A stretch of DNA of 21,550 nucleotides from Christensenella sp. UBA1685 (GCA_002320595.1 DCKB01000048.1:1-21550); one strand, 5' to 3'; shown: positions 1 through 8,808, counted from the stretch's first letter. Notes: a model not told the origin generated them from the letters alone. A program made the numbers and translations.

Positions 1-11
1 GCCTGTAATAT

Positions 12-109
12 GCCCTTTTAGGGCTGGTGCATCCCACCAGTTTAACTGGTCGTTTTGATTTTTGGCAGGCGCCGGCCGAAACGGCGCGCCGCGCGGCGGA
101 TACGCGCGG
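12..109 (+). promoter_or_regulatory. Structured leader upstream of the scaffold-capsid genes, with overlapping hairpins and a terminator-like T-run
   Basis: Several stems can be read directly. GCCC 12-15 pairs with GGGC 21-24. CTGGTG 24-29 pairs with CACCAG 35-40. ACCAGT 36-41 pairs with ACTGGT 45-50 around a three-base loop and is followed by a T-rich run (53-63), like an intrinsic terminator. The second and third stems share bases 36-40, so they exclude each other, as in an attenuator. GC-rich stems at 69-74/82-87 and 89-95/103-109 follow, ending just before the AGGAGG of the scaffold gene. A simple terminator of the upstream phage gene is the alternative reading. Confidence 0.45.
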
Positions 110-120
110 AAGGAGGAACG

Positions 121-672
121 ATGAACGGAGGAAAACAGGGACCCATTGCCCGTGCGGCGGCCGGGCAGCGCATGCGCGAGCCGGACGCAGCCGCCCGCGT
201 GCGTGCGGAATATGAGGAGAGCCCGGAATACCGCCTGGGCTGTGAGCTGCTGGACGGGTTGACGCAGGAGCTCGGCATTTCCGCGGAGCAGGCGGCGGAG
301 CTTTTGACGGATGGGGCGCGCCCGGAAAGCATGGACGTGCTCTCCCGCAGGGCGGCCGCGACGCTTTCCCGGTTGGAGCGCGCGGGGCAGCTCCGCCGCC
401 CGGCGGAGGAATACCTCAGGGAGCATGCGTTTCAGCAGCTGCTGCGCGAGCTGCCCGCAACGGCTGCCGTGCGCGTGTTTGAAGCGGAAAACATGCGCAC
501 AGCGGAGCAGACCGATGTCGGTGCAGAGGAGGCCGTGCTCGAAAAAATGCGCGCGCGCCGCGCTTTGCCAACCCCGCTTCGCAGCGCTGCGCCCGTGAGC
601 GCAAAGGAGGACTTCGCCAACATGAGCAGCGAGGAATTTGAACGCTTCAAACAGCGTTATTTCTCCCGCTGA
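121..672 (+). CDS. Putative phage scaffold / head-assembly protein
   Basis: This 183-residue, highly charged, Ala/Arg/Glu-rich protein has no recognisable enzymatic motif. It is predicted to be mostly helical, and its C-terminal end has the pattern NMSSEEFERFKQRYFSR, a short basic tail of the kind seen at the end of phage scaffold proteins. It sits immediately upstream of the major capsid gene, the classic place for a scaffold. The ATG at 121 is chosen because an AGGAGG Shine-Dalgarno sequence lies 4 bases upstream; an in-frame TTG at 55 would run through the structured leader. The role is inferred from position and composition. A head protease or minor head protein is less likely, since no catalytic residues are seen. 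Confidence 0.6.
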   Translation: MNGGKQGPIARAAAGQRMREPDAAARVRAEYEESPEYRLGCELLDGLTQELGISAEQAAELLTDGARPESMDVLSRRAAATLSRLERAGQLRRPAEEYLREHAFQQLLRELPATAAVRVFEAENMRTAEQTDVGAEEAVLEKMRARRALPTPLRSAAPVSAKEDFANMSSEEFERFKQRYFSR

Positions 673-712
673 AAAACGGACCACCGAAGAGAAGAAAGAG
701 AGGAACAATACA

Positions 713-1918
<1,206 letters not shown>

Positions 1919-1920
1919 TG

Positions 1921-2090
1921 CAGCGCCGAGAAGCGGCCGCGGGCCGCTTCTTCGGTTTCGGCTTTTGCTTCCCGCTTTGCCCCCGGGCGGCAAAAGCCGC
2001 AAGGTACGAAACCCTAAGGGTTTCATCCGTTTCGGCGCATGGGTCGCCGAAGCCGGATTGCAAGTCAAGGGTTGCGGTCCTTGACGATCC
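1921..2090 (+). repeat. Multi-hairpin intergenic element, copy A (after the capsid gene)
   Basis: Five stems follow one another. H0: AGAAGCGGCC 1929-1938 with 1942-1951, loop of 3. H1: CGGCTTTTGC 1959-1968 with 1990-1999, 21-base loop. H2: GAAACCC 2008-2014 with 2018-2024. H3: TTCGGCG 2031-2037 with 2045-2051, 7-base loop. H4: GTCAAGG 2064-2070 with 2079-2085, 8-base loop. The H0-H3 arrangement recurs at 14471-14600 with conserved loops and compensated stem changes. The element starts two bases after the capsid stop, so it may act as a 3' processing or partial-termination element that limits read-through into the connector genes. That role is inference. No complete ORF that looks like a protein is present in this gap. 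Confidence 0.7.
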
Positions 2091-2150
2091 CGGGATTTTC
2101 GACATGCAAGGGGCAAATGCAAAACATACGATTTTTTGGAGGGATAAAGA

Positions 2151-2438
2151 ATGAAATATATGAGCGACCGGGAGATCGACCGGATTTCCGGCGCGGCGGG
2201 CAAACGCCTTGCCGCGGAGCCGAAGGTGCGCCTTGTGATCGCCCCTGTGGACGACGGGCAGAATGCGCCGTGGGAGGGCGGCTTCAACGGCTACTTTTTC
2301 CGCATCCCGCGCGGCGTGCCCGTGCAGGTGCCCGAAAGCCTTGCGCGCCTGATTCAGGAGAATGCGCGCGCGGCGGAACTTTCCCGCGCCGGGGTGCGCG
2401 AATACAGCGCGGGGCGCGGCAAGCGCCTCGGCGCGTGA
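2151..2438 (+). CDS. Small phage virion protein, unknown role
   Basis: This is a 95-residue protein with a clear GGAGGG ribosome site 7 bases before the ATG. The N-terminal half is charged. The centre reads NGYFFRIPRGVPVQVPESLARLIQEN, a pattern seen in small proteins encoded next to capsid genes in tailed phages, where a short beta segment with a 'fixed' peptide core precedes a helix. The C-terminus is basic and probably disordered. It follows the capsid gene and the structured gap, and precedes the adaptor gene by only 14 bases, so it is probably part of the head or neck. No enzymatic function is visible. A head-decoration or capsid-stabilising role is possible but unsupported. Confidence 0.6.
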   Translation: MKYMSDREIDRISGAAGKRLAAEPKVRLVIAPVDDGQNAPWEGGFNGYFFRIPRGVPVQVPESLARLIQENARAAELSRAGVREYSAGRGKRLGA

Positions 2439-2452
2439 GGAGGAAGAACGGC

Positions 2453-3001
2453 ATGACGCTCAACGACATCATCGTATCCGCGCTCGCACAGCTTGACCGC
2501 GGACACGATGCGCAGACGCTCGACACATGGCGGGAAAAGCTGACCCGCTTTGCCAACGAAGCCGTGCTGGATCTTTCAGAAGCCTACTGCCCGCGCAGGA
2601 CGGAGGAGCTCACGCTTGACGGAAAGCTGCTCCGCACGGAGCAGCTTTCCCGGCCCTGCATCCGCGTGCACGGCGTGAAGCGGCTGGGCCGCTATATGGC
2701 CTTTCACGAAACGGGCGATTCCGGCGTGCTTTGCGTGCCGGGGGCAAAGGCCGACAGCACCGTTCAGGTAAATTACCGCTTTGCGCCGCCTACGCTTTCC
2801 AACACAACCGACGTGCCGGAGCTGCCGGATTGGACGCACGGGCTCATCGTGTGCTATGTGGTGGGGCGCGAGCGCGCAAGCGGCGAGGTGGGCGTGCAGC
2901 GCGGCGGTAACATCTATTTCCAGATGTACGAGGCGGGCAAGGCAAAGCTCCGGCCGCACATGGGCGGGGCGGACAGCTACCGCATCCTGAACAGGTGGTG
3001 A
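2453..3001 (+). CDS. Phage head-tail adaptor / connector-like protein
   Basis: The 182-residue protein starts with a helical segment (MTLNDIIVSALAQLDRGHDAQTLD, then REKLTRFANEAVLDL), followed by a beta-rich middle and a helical end (HGLIVCYVVGRERA). This layout resembles head-completion and adaptor proteins, which begin with a short helix bundle that orders on the portal ring. It comes right after the small head protein and overlaps or abuts the next gene, which fits the neck module. The start is the ATG at 2453, with GAGGAGG 8-14 bases upstream. The identification rests on layout and position, not on a decisive motif. An alternative is a minor head protein. Confidence 0.55.
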   Translation: MTLNDIIVSALAQLDRGHDAQTLDTWREKLTRFANEAVLDLSEAYCPRRTEELTLDGKLLRTEQLSRPCIRVHGVKRLGRYMAFHETGDSGVLCVPGAKADSTVQVNYRFAPPTLSNTTDVPELPDWTHGLIVCYVVGRERASGEVGVQRGGNIYFQMYEAGKAKLRPHMGGADSYRILNRW

Positions 3002-3006
3002 GCGGC

Positions 3007-4431
3007 ATGGGCAGGAAATCCTACCGCATTGACGAGTTCTTCGGCATCGACCAATCCAAGAACGAAAATGCCATTGCCCCGGGCATGAGCGCGGACGCCT
3101 GCAACATGGACACCGAGGACGGCAGCCTTGCCGTGGCGCGCGGTTATGTGCGCCACATCGAAACGCCCGTGCCCGGCATGGCCGCGCTCCACCGGCTGTA
3201 CGTACACCAGCGCCGGGAGGGCGCACAGTTTATCGCCGTCGCGGGGGATGTGGTTTACGCATACAGGGACAGTGCATGGAGCGCCGTATACACGTATGAA
3301 CCGGGGCTGACCAAGCACCGGTTCGACTTTGCGGAGGCGCAGATCAACGGCACGGACTGCCTCATCATCGGCTGCGGAGAAGCGCAGCTTGTGAAATACG
3401 ACGGTGCGGAGGCATCCCTGTTCGGCAGTGAGGCGCAGCTTTCAAACGCGAAGGTGCTCTACCTTGCCATGTATCGCAACCGCCTGTTTTCCGCGGGCGA
3501 CCCGGAGCATCCCAACCGGCTGTACTGGTCAGAGCTGCCTGGAAGCGGGAGAAGCATTGAGGACTGGGGGACGGTGGAAGCTTCCCCGAACGTGGAGGGC
3601 GGGCACACCGAGGTGGGCGATACGGGCGGAGACCCGATCATCGGCCTTGCGGCGCTTTCCAACCAGCTTTTGATCTTCAAACAGCACAGCATCTTCCGCC
3701 TTTTGGGCGACAGGCCCGGAAACTATATTGTGGAAGCGGTGGAATCCCGCGGGGAACTGCCTGTGCACACGGCGATTGTGCCTTCGGGCGACGCGCTGTA
3801 CTACCTGACCGGCGGCGGGCTCTGCTGCTTCAACGGGGTGAGTGCGGCGCCCATGCCGGATGCGCGGCGCATCCGCAAAGTGCTTGCGCGCGCCTCGGCT
3901 GCGGATGCGCGCGGGGCGCTCTGCCGGGACAAACTGTATTTTACCATCGACGAGGGCGGAAGCTGTGCGCTTGTGGAATACGATCTGATACGCTGCACCT
4001 ATATGCTGCGGCGCGGCTTTACGGCAAGCGACCTGTCCGCGCGGGGCGGCGTGCTGTATTTAATCGACGGCGCGCGGCGCGTTTGCCGCTTTGGGGAAGG
4101 CGCGACTTACGACGGCGCGCCCATTGCGGCGTGGTGGCAGACGCCGCTGACCGACCTTTACGACAAAGGCTCTGTCAAAAGCATCCGCGAGTTGTATCTG
4201 CGCGGTAGCAGCGACCTTGCGGATTCTGTGATCCTGATGGACATGACCATCGACACCCACACGGCAACCCACCGCATGCGCGTGCCGGAGACGCGCGCTA
4301 CTGTGCTCGAGGTGCCGTTGGCGGGCGAGGGGCGCACGTTTTCCATGCGCTTTTACAACGAAGCAGGCGGCCGGTTTGCGCTGGAAGCAGGCGCGGAGGT
4401 GCTGCTTGATGAACGAAGGAGGACGGAATAG
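3007..4431 (+). CDS. Phage connector/tail protein with beta-propeller-like repeats
   Basis: This 474-residue protein opens with SYRIDEFFGIDQSKNENAI and a 'CNMDTEDGSLAVARGY' segment, then runs as a series of short beta-strand units (for example FIAVAGDVVYAYRD, CLIIGCGEAQLVKYDG, LFSAGDPEHPNRLYWSE, LLIFKQHSIFRLLGD, LYYLTGGGLCCFNG, LYFTIDEGGSCALVEYD). These read like propeller blades. Proteins of this type occur after the adaptor in short-tailed phages and may plug or extend the portal, much as the P22 gp10 stopper does; that parallel is inferred. The ATG at 3007 is preferred over overlapping GTG codons at 2995 and 2998. Its stop overlaps the next start by one base (TAGTG). Confidence 0.6.
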   Translation: MGRKSYRIDEFFGIDQSKNENAIAPGMSADACNMDTEDGSLAVARGYVRHIETPVPGMAALHRLYVHQRREGAQFIAVAGDVVYAYRDSAWSAVYTYEPGLTKHRFDFAEAQINGTDCLIIGCGEAQLVKYDGAEASLFGSEAQLSNAKVLYLAMYRNRLFSAGDPEHPNRLYWSELPGSGRSIEDWGTVEASPNVEGGHTEVGDTGGDPIIGLAALSNQLLIFKQHSIFRLLGDRPGNYIVEAVESRGELPVHTAIVPSGDALYYLTGGGLCCFNGVSAAPMPDARRIRKVLARASAADARGALCRDKLYFTIDEGGSCALVEYDLIRCTYMLRRGFTASDLSARGGVLYLIDGARRVCRFGEGATYDGAPIAAWWQTPLTDLYDKGSVKSIRELYLRGSSDLADSVILMDMTIDTHTATHRMRVPETRATVLEVPLAGEGRTFSMRFYNEAGGRFALEAGAEVLLDERRRTE

Positions 4432-4619
4432 TGGCGCTTGACATGCGCGCGCTCTACTACATCGCCCTGCCCGCCGGCGGGGAACGGGACGCAAACAGGC
4501 AGGCCTATACGGAGCGCGTGAAGGCAAACGAAAACTGCCTGAACCAGAATTTTACGATTCTGAGCCAGAAAATCGCGGAGCTGGAAGCCCGGCTTGCGGC
4601 GATTGAAACCAGAGGATGA
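4431..4619 (+). CDS. Small coiled-coil phage protein
   Basis: The gene encodes 62 residues, starting at a GTG with AAGGAGG 8 bases upstream. The start overlaps the previous stop by one base, so translation is probably coupled. The C-terminal half (NENCLNQNFTILSQKIAELEARLAAIETR) has a heptad pattern with hydrophobic residues at regular spacing, and so probably forms a short coiled coil. The N-terminal part holds a short hydrophobic patch (LYYIALPAGG). No family is recognised. The position between the propeller-like protein and the peptidoglycan-binding virion protein suggests a small tail or assembly-chaperone role. Confidence 0.55.
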   Translation: MALDMRALYYIALPAGGERDANRQAYTERVKANENCLNQNFTILSQKIAELEARLAAIETRG

Positions 4620-4635
4620 ACGGAGGAAATCAGAA

Positions 4636-5544
4636 ATGGCAAGCTATTCTTTGGCGGGCTACACCCCGCCTGCCGGCGTGGACAGCCGGCAGAAGGTGAA
4701 GGAGTATCAGACGCGCCTCGGCGTTGCAGCGGACGGGATCTGGGGCCCGAAAACCCAGGCGGCTTACGAGGCGTCTACGGCAGGGGGCAGGAACGATTGG
4801 AGCACGCCGGCGAGCATATACCGCGGATATTACGACCAAGCGCTTTCCATATATGCGCCGCCCACGATACAGGCTTATACGCCGCCGCGCGCAGAGATTG
4901 AAAAGGATGTGGAAGCATCGCTGCGCCCGGCCACGGATCAGGCCATCGCATCCCGCCGCGCGCGGGGAGAAGCGAACATGGCGGAATTGGATGCGGATGC
5001 GGCTTCCCGGGGGATGGGGGCATCCACGTACGTTACCTCCGTGAAGGGGCGTGAAATGGCCAACACGGAGCGGGACGTGGCGCTGCTGGAATCCAACTAT
5101 GCCGCATCGCTGTCCGAACGGGTGGCGTCTTACCTGCAATATTACGCCAATTTGGATTTGCAGGCCCAGATGCAGAACGCGCAGCTTGCATATACCGCGC
5201 AAAATGCGGCGGCAAGCCTTGCGGCGCAATGGTACGCGGCATATCAATCGGCAAACGCTGCAAGCAGCGCCGCTTCTGCGCCAAAGCGCCGTTCAAACGG
5301 CAGCGCGGCGGAGGACGATGCTTATTTCAGCATGACCCCGGCAGAATACAGGGGCTTTGTGCTGCGCATGAGCGAAGCGGATCGCCGCCTGCTGTATTCT
5401 TCCGGCTCCGAGCTTTGGAAGGAGTGCAGGGATGAACTTTATGGCGTGCTGGGCGCCGCAGGATATGCCGCGCTTGAGGTGGAAGCGAACCCGAAAAAGC
5501 AAAGCAGGAGAGGAAGCGGCATATGGACGGCGGAGAAGTATTGA
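4636..5544 (+). CDS. Phage virion protein with N-terminal peptidoglycan-binding motif and Ala-rich helical body
   Basis: The 302-residue protein begins with a probable PG_binding_1-type unit (about residues 15-46: VKEYQTRLGVAADGIWGPKTQAAYEA), which contains the usual Q-L-G-DGI-GPKT pattern. Residues 80-230 are rich in Ala, Gln and Tyr and are strongly helical, with ASRRARGEANMAELDADAASRG resembling internal ejection or DNA-transfer proteins of short-tailed phages. The end is basic. A cell-wall-binding unit on such a protein would fit anchoring or crossing the Gram-positive wall during DNA entry; this is inference. The start is the ATG at 4636, with CGGAGGA upstream; the longer in-frame start lacks support. 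The 3' end overlaps the next gene by 22 bases. Confidence 0.6.
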   Translation: MASYSLAGYTPPAGVDSRQKVKEYQTRLGVAADGIWGPKTQAAYEASTAGGRNDWSTPASIYRGYYDQALSIYAPPTIQAYTPPRAEIEKDVEASLRPATDQAIASRRARGEANMAELDADAASRGMGASTYVTSVKGREMANTERDVALLESNYAASLSERVASYLQYYANLDLQAQMQNAQLAYTAQNAAASLAAQWYAAYQSANAASSAASAPKRRSNGSAAEDDAYFSMTPAEYRGFVLRMSEADRRLLYSSGSELWKECRDELYGVLGAAGYAALEVEANPKKQSRRGSGIWTAEKY

Positions 5545-6434
5545 AGAAATTCGAGATCGCACTGGATATCGGGCGATCCATTTCCAACCGGGAATTCAGT
5601 GTGGTGGAGGGGGACACGGGGAACGTGCTGCACATTCTCCTCACGGACGACGGAGAACCCGTAAACCTGAGCGGATGCCGTGTTCTTGCCATATTTTCCA
5701 AATCGACCGGGACGTCCTCCCAGGACAGCGGAGCGGAGGACGGCGGGGTATGCATCGGCGGCGCGGCGGGAAACGAGGTGACGATCTCGCTGTTCAGCAC
5801 CTCCTTCGCGCCCGGCATGGTGGAATGCGAATTGCAGATCTATTCCGGTGCGGCGCTTAAAACGCTTGTGACAAGCGCAAAGTTCAACTTTACCTGCCGC
5901 CGCGGCATCCTGAACGATGAAACCGTGCAGTCCACAGGCGAATATCCGCTGCTTGTGGGATTGATGGCACAGGCTGCGGCCGCGGTGGAGACGGCGGACG
6001 CCGCTGCAGCGGCAGCATATGCTGCCGCCGCAGCAACGGGTCAGGCAGCCCACGCGGCCCGCCATGCGGAAGGAGGTGCGGACCCGATTTCCCCCGCTTC
6101 GATCGGCGCAGCGGAGGAAAACCATACGCACGGCGAATACGCCGCAGCCGGGCACACGCACACGCTTTCCTCTTTGGGCGCGGCGGCAGCTCCGCAGACA
6201 AAAGAACTTTTCCTTGACACGAGCGGATGGGAAAGCTTCGGATTAACAAGGTGGGAAACTGTGCCCGGCATAACGGATGAGAGCATCATCATCGTAACGC
6301 CGGCGCCGGCAAGCCTGAAACTATGGGCTGAGGCCGGCGTTCGCTGCATTACATCGAACAACGGCCAGCTTAAATTTGCATGCGACACTGTGCCTGCCGA
6401 TTCTGTGACCGCAAATATTCTGATCGTGGGGTGA
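5523..6434 (+). CDS. Phage fibre protein with BppU-like N-terminal domain, Ala-rich shaft and HxH motifs
   Basis: The 303-residue protein has three parts. Residues about 10-130 (LDIGRSISNREFSVVEGDTG, then a beta-sandwich ending in FNFTCRRGIL) match the layout of the BppU N-terminal domain that attaches upper-baseplate or receptor-binding proteins to a virion. Residues about 148-180 are an almost pure Ala stretch, probably a trimeric helical shaft. Residues 180-222 read RHAEGGADPISPASIGAA and then carry H201-T-H203 and H211-T-H213, the fibre HxH pattern known from metal-stabilised trimeric needles. The last 80 residues form a beta-rich tip, likely for receptor binding. It overlaps the previous gene by 22 bases. 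Confidence 0.75.
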   Translation: MDGGEVLKKFEIALDIGRSISNREFSVVEGDTGNVLHILLTDDGEPVNLSGCRVLAIFSKSTGTSSQDSGAEDGGVCIGGAAGNEVTISLFSTSFAPGMVECELQIYSGAALKTLVTSAKFNFTCRRGILNDETVQSTGEYPLLVGLMAQAAAAVETADAAAAAAYAAAAATGQAAHAARHAEGGADPISPASIGAAEENHTHGEYAAAGHTHTLSSLGAAAAPQTKELFLDTSGWESFGLTRWETVPGITDESIIIVTPAPASLKLWAEAGVRCITSNNGQLKFACDTVPADSVTANILIVG

Positions 6435-6438
6435 GAGC

Positions 6439-6744
6439 ATGATTTTCAATATGGCAGGCGGGGGCGGAAAGCTGAAATCCGCAAACGGAACGCAGAGCGC
6501 AGACAGCACAAACTATACGCTTAACGTAACGGGGTTGGGGTTTCGGCCATATGCGGTGGTTGGAGTATCAATAACCAATCCGGCGGACTACGGAAACGCA
6601 CGCGGGTTTGTGTGCGATGCAGATGGAAACATCGCAAAGCAAACTGCGGCAAATGTCAGCGCCACGGTATCGGATGATGGATTCACAATGAAGTTCCCCA
6701 CCACCACCTTGATGCCCTATCACTGGTGGGCAATTGGAAAGTGA
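6439..6744 (+). CDS. Small phage tail-fibre-associated protein
   Basis: This 101-residue protein starts 4 bases after the fibre stop. It opens with FNMAGGGGKLKSANGTQ, a glycine-rich start common to small fibre-tip and head-fibre proteins. It continues with a single beta-sandwich-like unit: NYTLNVTGLGFRPYAVVGVSI, then DDGFTMKFPTTTLMPYHWWAIGK. The phrase 'V.GLGF.P' is frequent in fibre C-terminal domains. Residue composition (Thr, Asn, Gly, aromatic end) fits an exposed surface-binding unit. It could be a separate receptor-binding tip that assembles on the fibre. The exact role is unknown. Confidence 0.6.
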   Translation: MIFNMAGGGGKLKSANGTQSADSTNYTLNVTGLGFRPYAVVGVSITNPADYGNARGFVCDADGNIAKQTAANVSATVSDDGFTMKFPTTTLMPYHWWAIGK

Positions 6745-6754
6745 GGTTTGATCC

Positions 6755-7108
6755 ATGTTCAGACGAAGGATATTTTATAACGCAGAAACGGGCGCGGTTC
6801 TGCATTCGTATGCGGCGGAGGGCAATTTAAACCCGAACTGTGCGGCAGACAAAGAAGCGGAACACCTCAATTTAACTGATTGGGGTGTTTTTCAATGGGA
6901 CGAACCAGACCCGGAGACCGAAGCCGCATTTTCACCTGCTGACGCGGAAGGCAACCCGCGCATTGTGAACGTTGCCGTTGATGTATCCGGCGAAGCGCCG
7001 CGGTTGGTTTTCAACTATGAAGCCGTTTTGGAGCCGCAGCCGAGCGAAGCGGAAGATATGGCGGCAGCTTTGGCGCTGCTTGGTGTGGAGCCGGAGGAAG
7101 GAGTATAA
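6755..7108 (+). CDS. Phage tail-region protein of unknown function
   Basis: The 117-residue acidic protein (many Glu and Asp, FRRRIFYNAETGAVLH at the start) has no motif I recognise. A short beta-rich N-terminal half is followed by an acidic, partly disordered end (EPQPSEAEDMAAALALLGVEPEE). This resembles small proteins found between fibre and lysis genes in Clostridia prophages, often annotated as hypothetical or XkdX-neighbour proteins. It starts 11 bases after the previous gene. A fibre-assembly chaperone is one possibility, given its place, but nothing in the sequence proves it. Confidence 0.5.
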   Translation: MFRRRIFYNAETGAVLHSYAAEGNLNPNCAADKEAEHLNLTDWGVFQWDEPDPETEAAFSPADAEGNPRIVNVAVDVSGEAPRLVFNYEAVLEPQPSEAEDMAAALALLGVEPEEGV

Positions 7109-7109
7109 C

Positions 7110-7517
7110 ATGGGAAGATGGCTGAACGGCGCACAGAAGGTGCGCGCTGCAATGGACACTGCGGGCGCCGCATTGGATGACGCGGCGGCAAGCAGGGCGG
7201 TGCCGCTGTACCCAACGCTGCAAGGCGATGGAGCGCTGATAAGGGCGGGAACCCGCATCAACTGGAACGGCACTTTGAAGCGCGCCGCGGTCGACCTTTG
7301 GGATGTACCGAAGAACGCGCCGGACAGTGCGCCTGCATTGTGGGAGGAGATTTCTTACCGCGAAGGATACCGAATCATTCCGGAAACTTTTGCGCCGGGG
7401 TTAGGATTCGCAAAGGGCGAATGCGGCTGGTGGAAAGGCGCACTGTACAAGTCGGTATTTGAAGGGGTCAACGTATGGACGCCGGAGCAGACCCCAAGTG
7501 GCTGGGAGAGGCAATGA
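7110..7517 (+). CDS. Phage tail protein with carbohydrate-binding-like C-terminal module
   Basis: The 135-residue protein starts at the ATG at 7110, with a GGAGGAAGGAG ribosome site upstream; the ATG abuts the previous stop. Its second half (YREGYRIIPE, FAKGECGWWKGALYKSVFEGVNVWTPEQTPSGWE) has the aromatic spacing W-W-x-G-x-L-Y-x-S, then N-x-W-x-P, then W-E, typical of CBM5/12-like sugar-binding modules common on phage fibres and lysins. The N-terminal part is Ala-rich and helical. It probably binds host cell-wall or capsule sugars and helps adsorption. The module could instead work with the endolysin that follows. Confidence 0.65.
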   Translation: MGRWLNGAQKVRAAMDTAGAALDDAAASRAVPLYPTLQGDGALIRAGTRINWNGTLKRAAVDLWDVPKNAPDSAPALWEEISYREGYRIIPETFAPGLGFAKGECGWWKGALYKSVFEGVNVWTPEQTPSGWERQ

Positions 7518-7611
7518 GCGGCGGCCGGGCGGCGGCATAGTATGGAAACAGGTGCGCCGGAACTTTTTCGTGGGGACGGCGCTTATCCTGAACAGGAAGG
7601 AAAACTGAAAC

Positions 7612-8331
7612 ATGATTGATGAGTTTATTGAATATTTGGACGCACAGGTAGGCCGCTCCCTTTACGTTTGGGGCGCACAGGGCCAAACAGAAATTACGGA
7701 AAAGTGGATCCGCTCGCGCGAAACCAGCGAAGCAAACGTGCAGCGCGTGGTGGCATTCTGGAAAGAATTACAGGCTAAAGGCATATCGCCCATTGCGGCA
7801 TACGATTGTTCCGGCCTCATTATGCATTATTTGCAGGATATGACAGGCTTTTATAAAAATGACCTGAGTGCTGCCGGGCTCTACCGAAACTGCGTCCCGG
7901 TTCGGCGCAGCGCGCTTGAAAAAGGCGACCTTGTTTTTCGGGACAACGGCAGTAAAGTACACCATGTGGGCGTATATTTAGGCGACGGAACTGTAATTGA
8001 GGCGCAGGGGCGTGACGCCGGCGTGACCCGGCGCGCCTTGAATGCGGGGGGGAAGGGATATTGGAACCGCTATGGCCGCCTGCCGCTGCCGGATGCACCC
8101 CCTGTTGAGGAGCCTGATGTGGTTGGAGCATATTTTGCCACGGTGGGCGGCGGGTCGGTGAACGTGCGGAACGGACGCGGCACAGCGCATCCCGTGCTTG
8201 GCATAGCCCATGCGGGAGAGCGGCTGCTTGCAATGCCTGCCGAGGCCGGCTGGTGCGAGGTGGCGGCAGCGCTCCGCGGCACGCTTACAAAGGGATACAT
8301 GGCGGAACGCTATGTGAGGCGCGAGGGCTGA
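7612..8331 (+). CDS. Endolysin: NlpC/P60 cysteine peptidase with C-terminal SH3-like domain
   Basis: The 239-residue enzyme cuts peptide bonds in the host peptidoglycan at lysis. Residues 10-155 form the NlpC/P60 domain. The catalytic Cys is C66 in the AAYDCSGLI motif, the His is H118 in VHHVGVYLGDG, and Q132 in EAQG is the likely third residue; GDLVF is also present. Residues about 172-235 (GGGSVNVRNG to GYMAERYV) match a bacterial SH3-type wall-binding domain with its usual VNVR start. No signal peptide is seen, so release depends on the holin encoded next. A weak AGGAAGG lies about 12 bases before the ATG. Confidence 0.9.
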   Translation: MIDEFIEYLDAQVGRSLYVWGAQGQTEITEKWIRSRETSEANVQRVVAFWKELQAKGISPIAAYDCSGLIMHYLQDMTGFYKNDLSAAGLYRNCVPVRRSALEKGDLVFRDNGSKVHHVGVYLGDGTVIEAQGRDAGVTRRALNAGGKGYWNRYGRLPLPDAPPVEEPDVVGAYFATVGGGSVNVRNGRGTAHPVLGIAHAGERLLAMPAEAGWCEVAAALRGTLTKGYMAERYVRREG

Positions 8332-8384
8332 ACGCGGGACCAAAGAAGAAAATAAGAGAATGGAACTACAGAGGAGGAAAAACG

Positions 8385-8804
8385 ATGAACCATATGGTTG
8401 ACTGGCTCAAGGTTGGGGCCGCTGCGCTGGGAGGCGCTGCGACATACCTGTTCGGGCCGTGGGACGCGATGATCCTTGCGTTGGTGTGCGTGGTGGCCAT
8501 CGATTATATTACGGGCGTAATCAAGGCGCTGATCCTGAAAAAGCTGGATAGCAACGTGGGCTTCCGCGGCTTGTTGAAGAAGGTATTCATCTTTGCGCTT
8601 GTGGCGCTTGCAACGGTGATAGACCGGATGATCCCGGCAGCAAATCAGGCCATCCGTGCGGCGGTAATCGCGTTTTATGTGGCCAACGAAGGAATCAGCA
8701 TTCTGGAAAATGCAGGAGAGATCGGCTTGCCGATGCCGGGTGCGCTGCGCACGGCCCTGAAAAAACTCTCCGAAACGGGAGAAAAGAAGGAAACGGATGC
8801 CTGA
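8385..8804 (+). CDS. Phage holin (phage_holin_4_1 / TcdE-BlyA-like)
   Basis: The 139-residue membrane protein forms the lesion that lets the endolysin reach the wall. Hydrophobic segments lie at about residues 27-48 (MILALVCVVAIDYITGVIKAL), 65-80 (VFIFALVALATVI) and 89-102. The family hallmark is visible: D40-Y-I-T-G, then SNVGFRGLLKK, then AFYVANEGISILENAGEIGLPMP. The C-terminal end is charged (KKLSETGEKKETDA), which is usual for holins. The start is the ATG at 8385, with GGAGG 9 bases upstream. It is the last gene of the prophage late operon. Confidence 0.9.
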   Translation: MNHMVDWLKVGAAALGGAATYLFGPWDAMILALVCVVAIDYITGVIKALILKKLDSNVGFRGLLKKVFIFALVALATVIDRMIPAANQAIRAAVIAFYVANEGISILENAGEIGLPMPGALRTALKKLSETGEKKETDA

Positions 8805-8808
8805 CATC

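Noticed and set aside
6009..6028. Perfect 20-base palindrome (GCGGCAGCAT and its complement)
   Set aside because: It lies inside the Ala-rich shaft of the fibre gene, where repeated GCN codons produce palindromes easily.
7542..7619. 25-codon ORF before the endolysin, overlapping its ATG
   Set aside because: No ribosome site precedes it and the peptide is featureless. Translation coupling is possible but unsupported.
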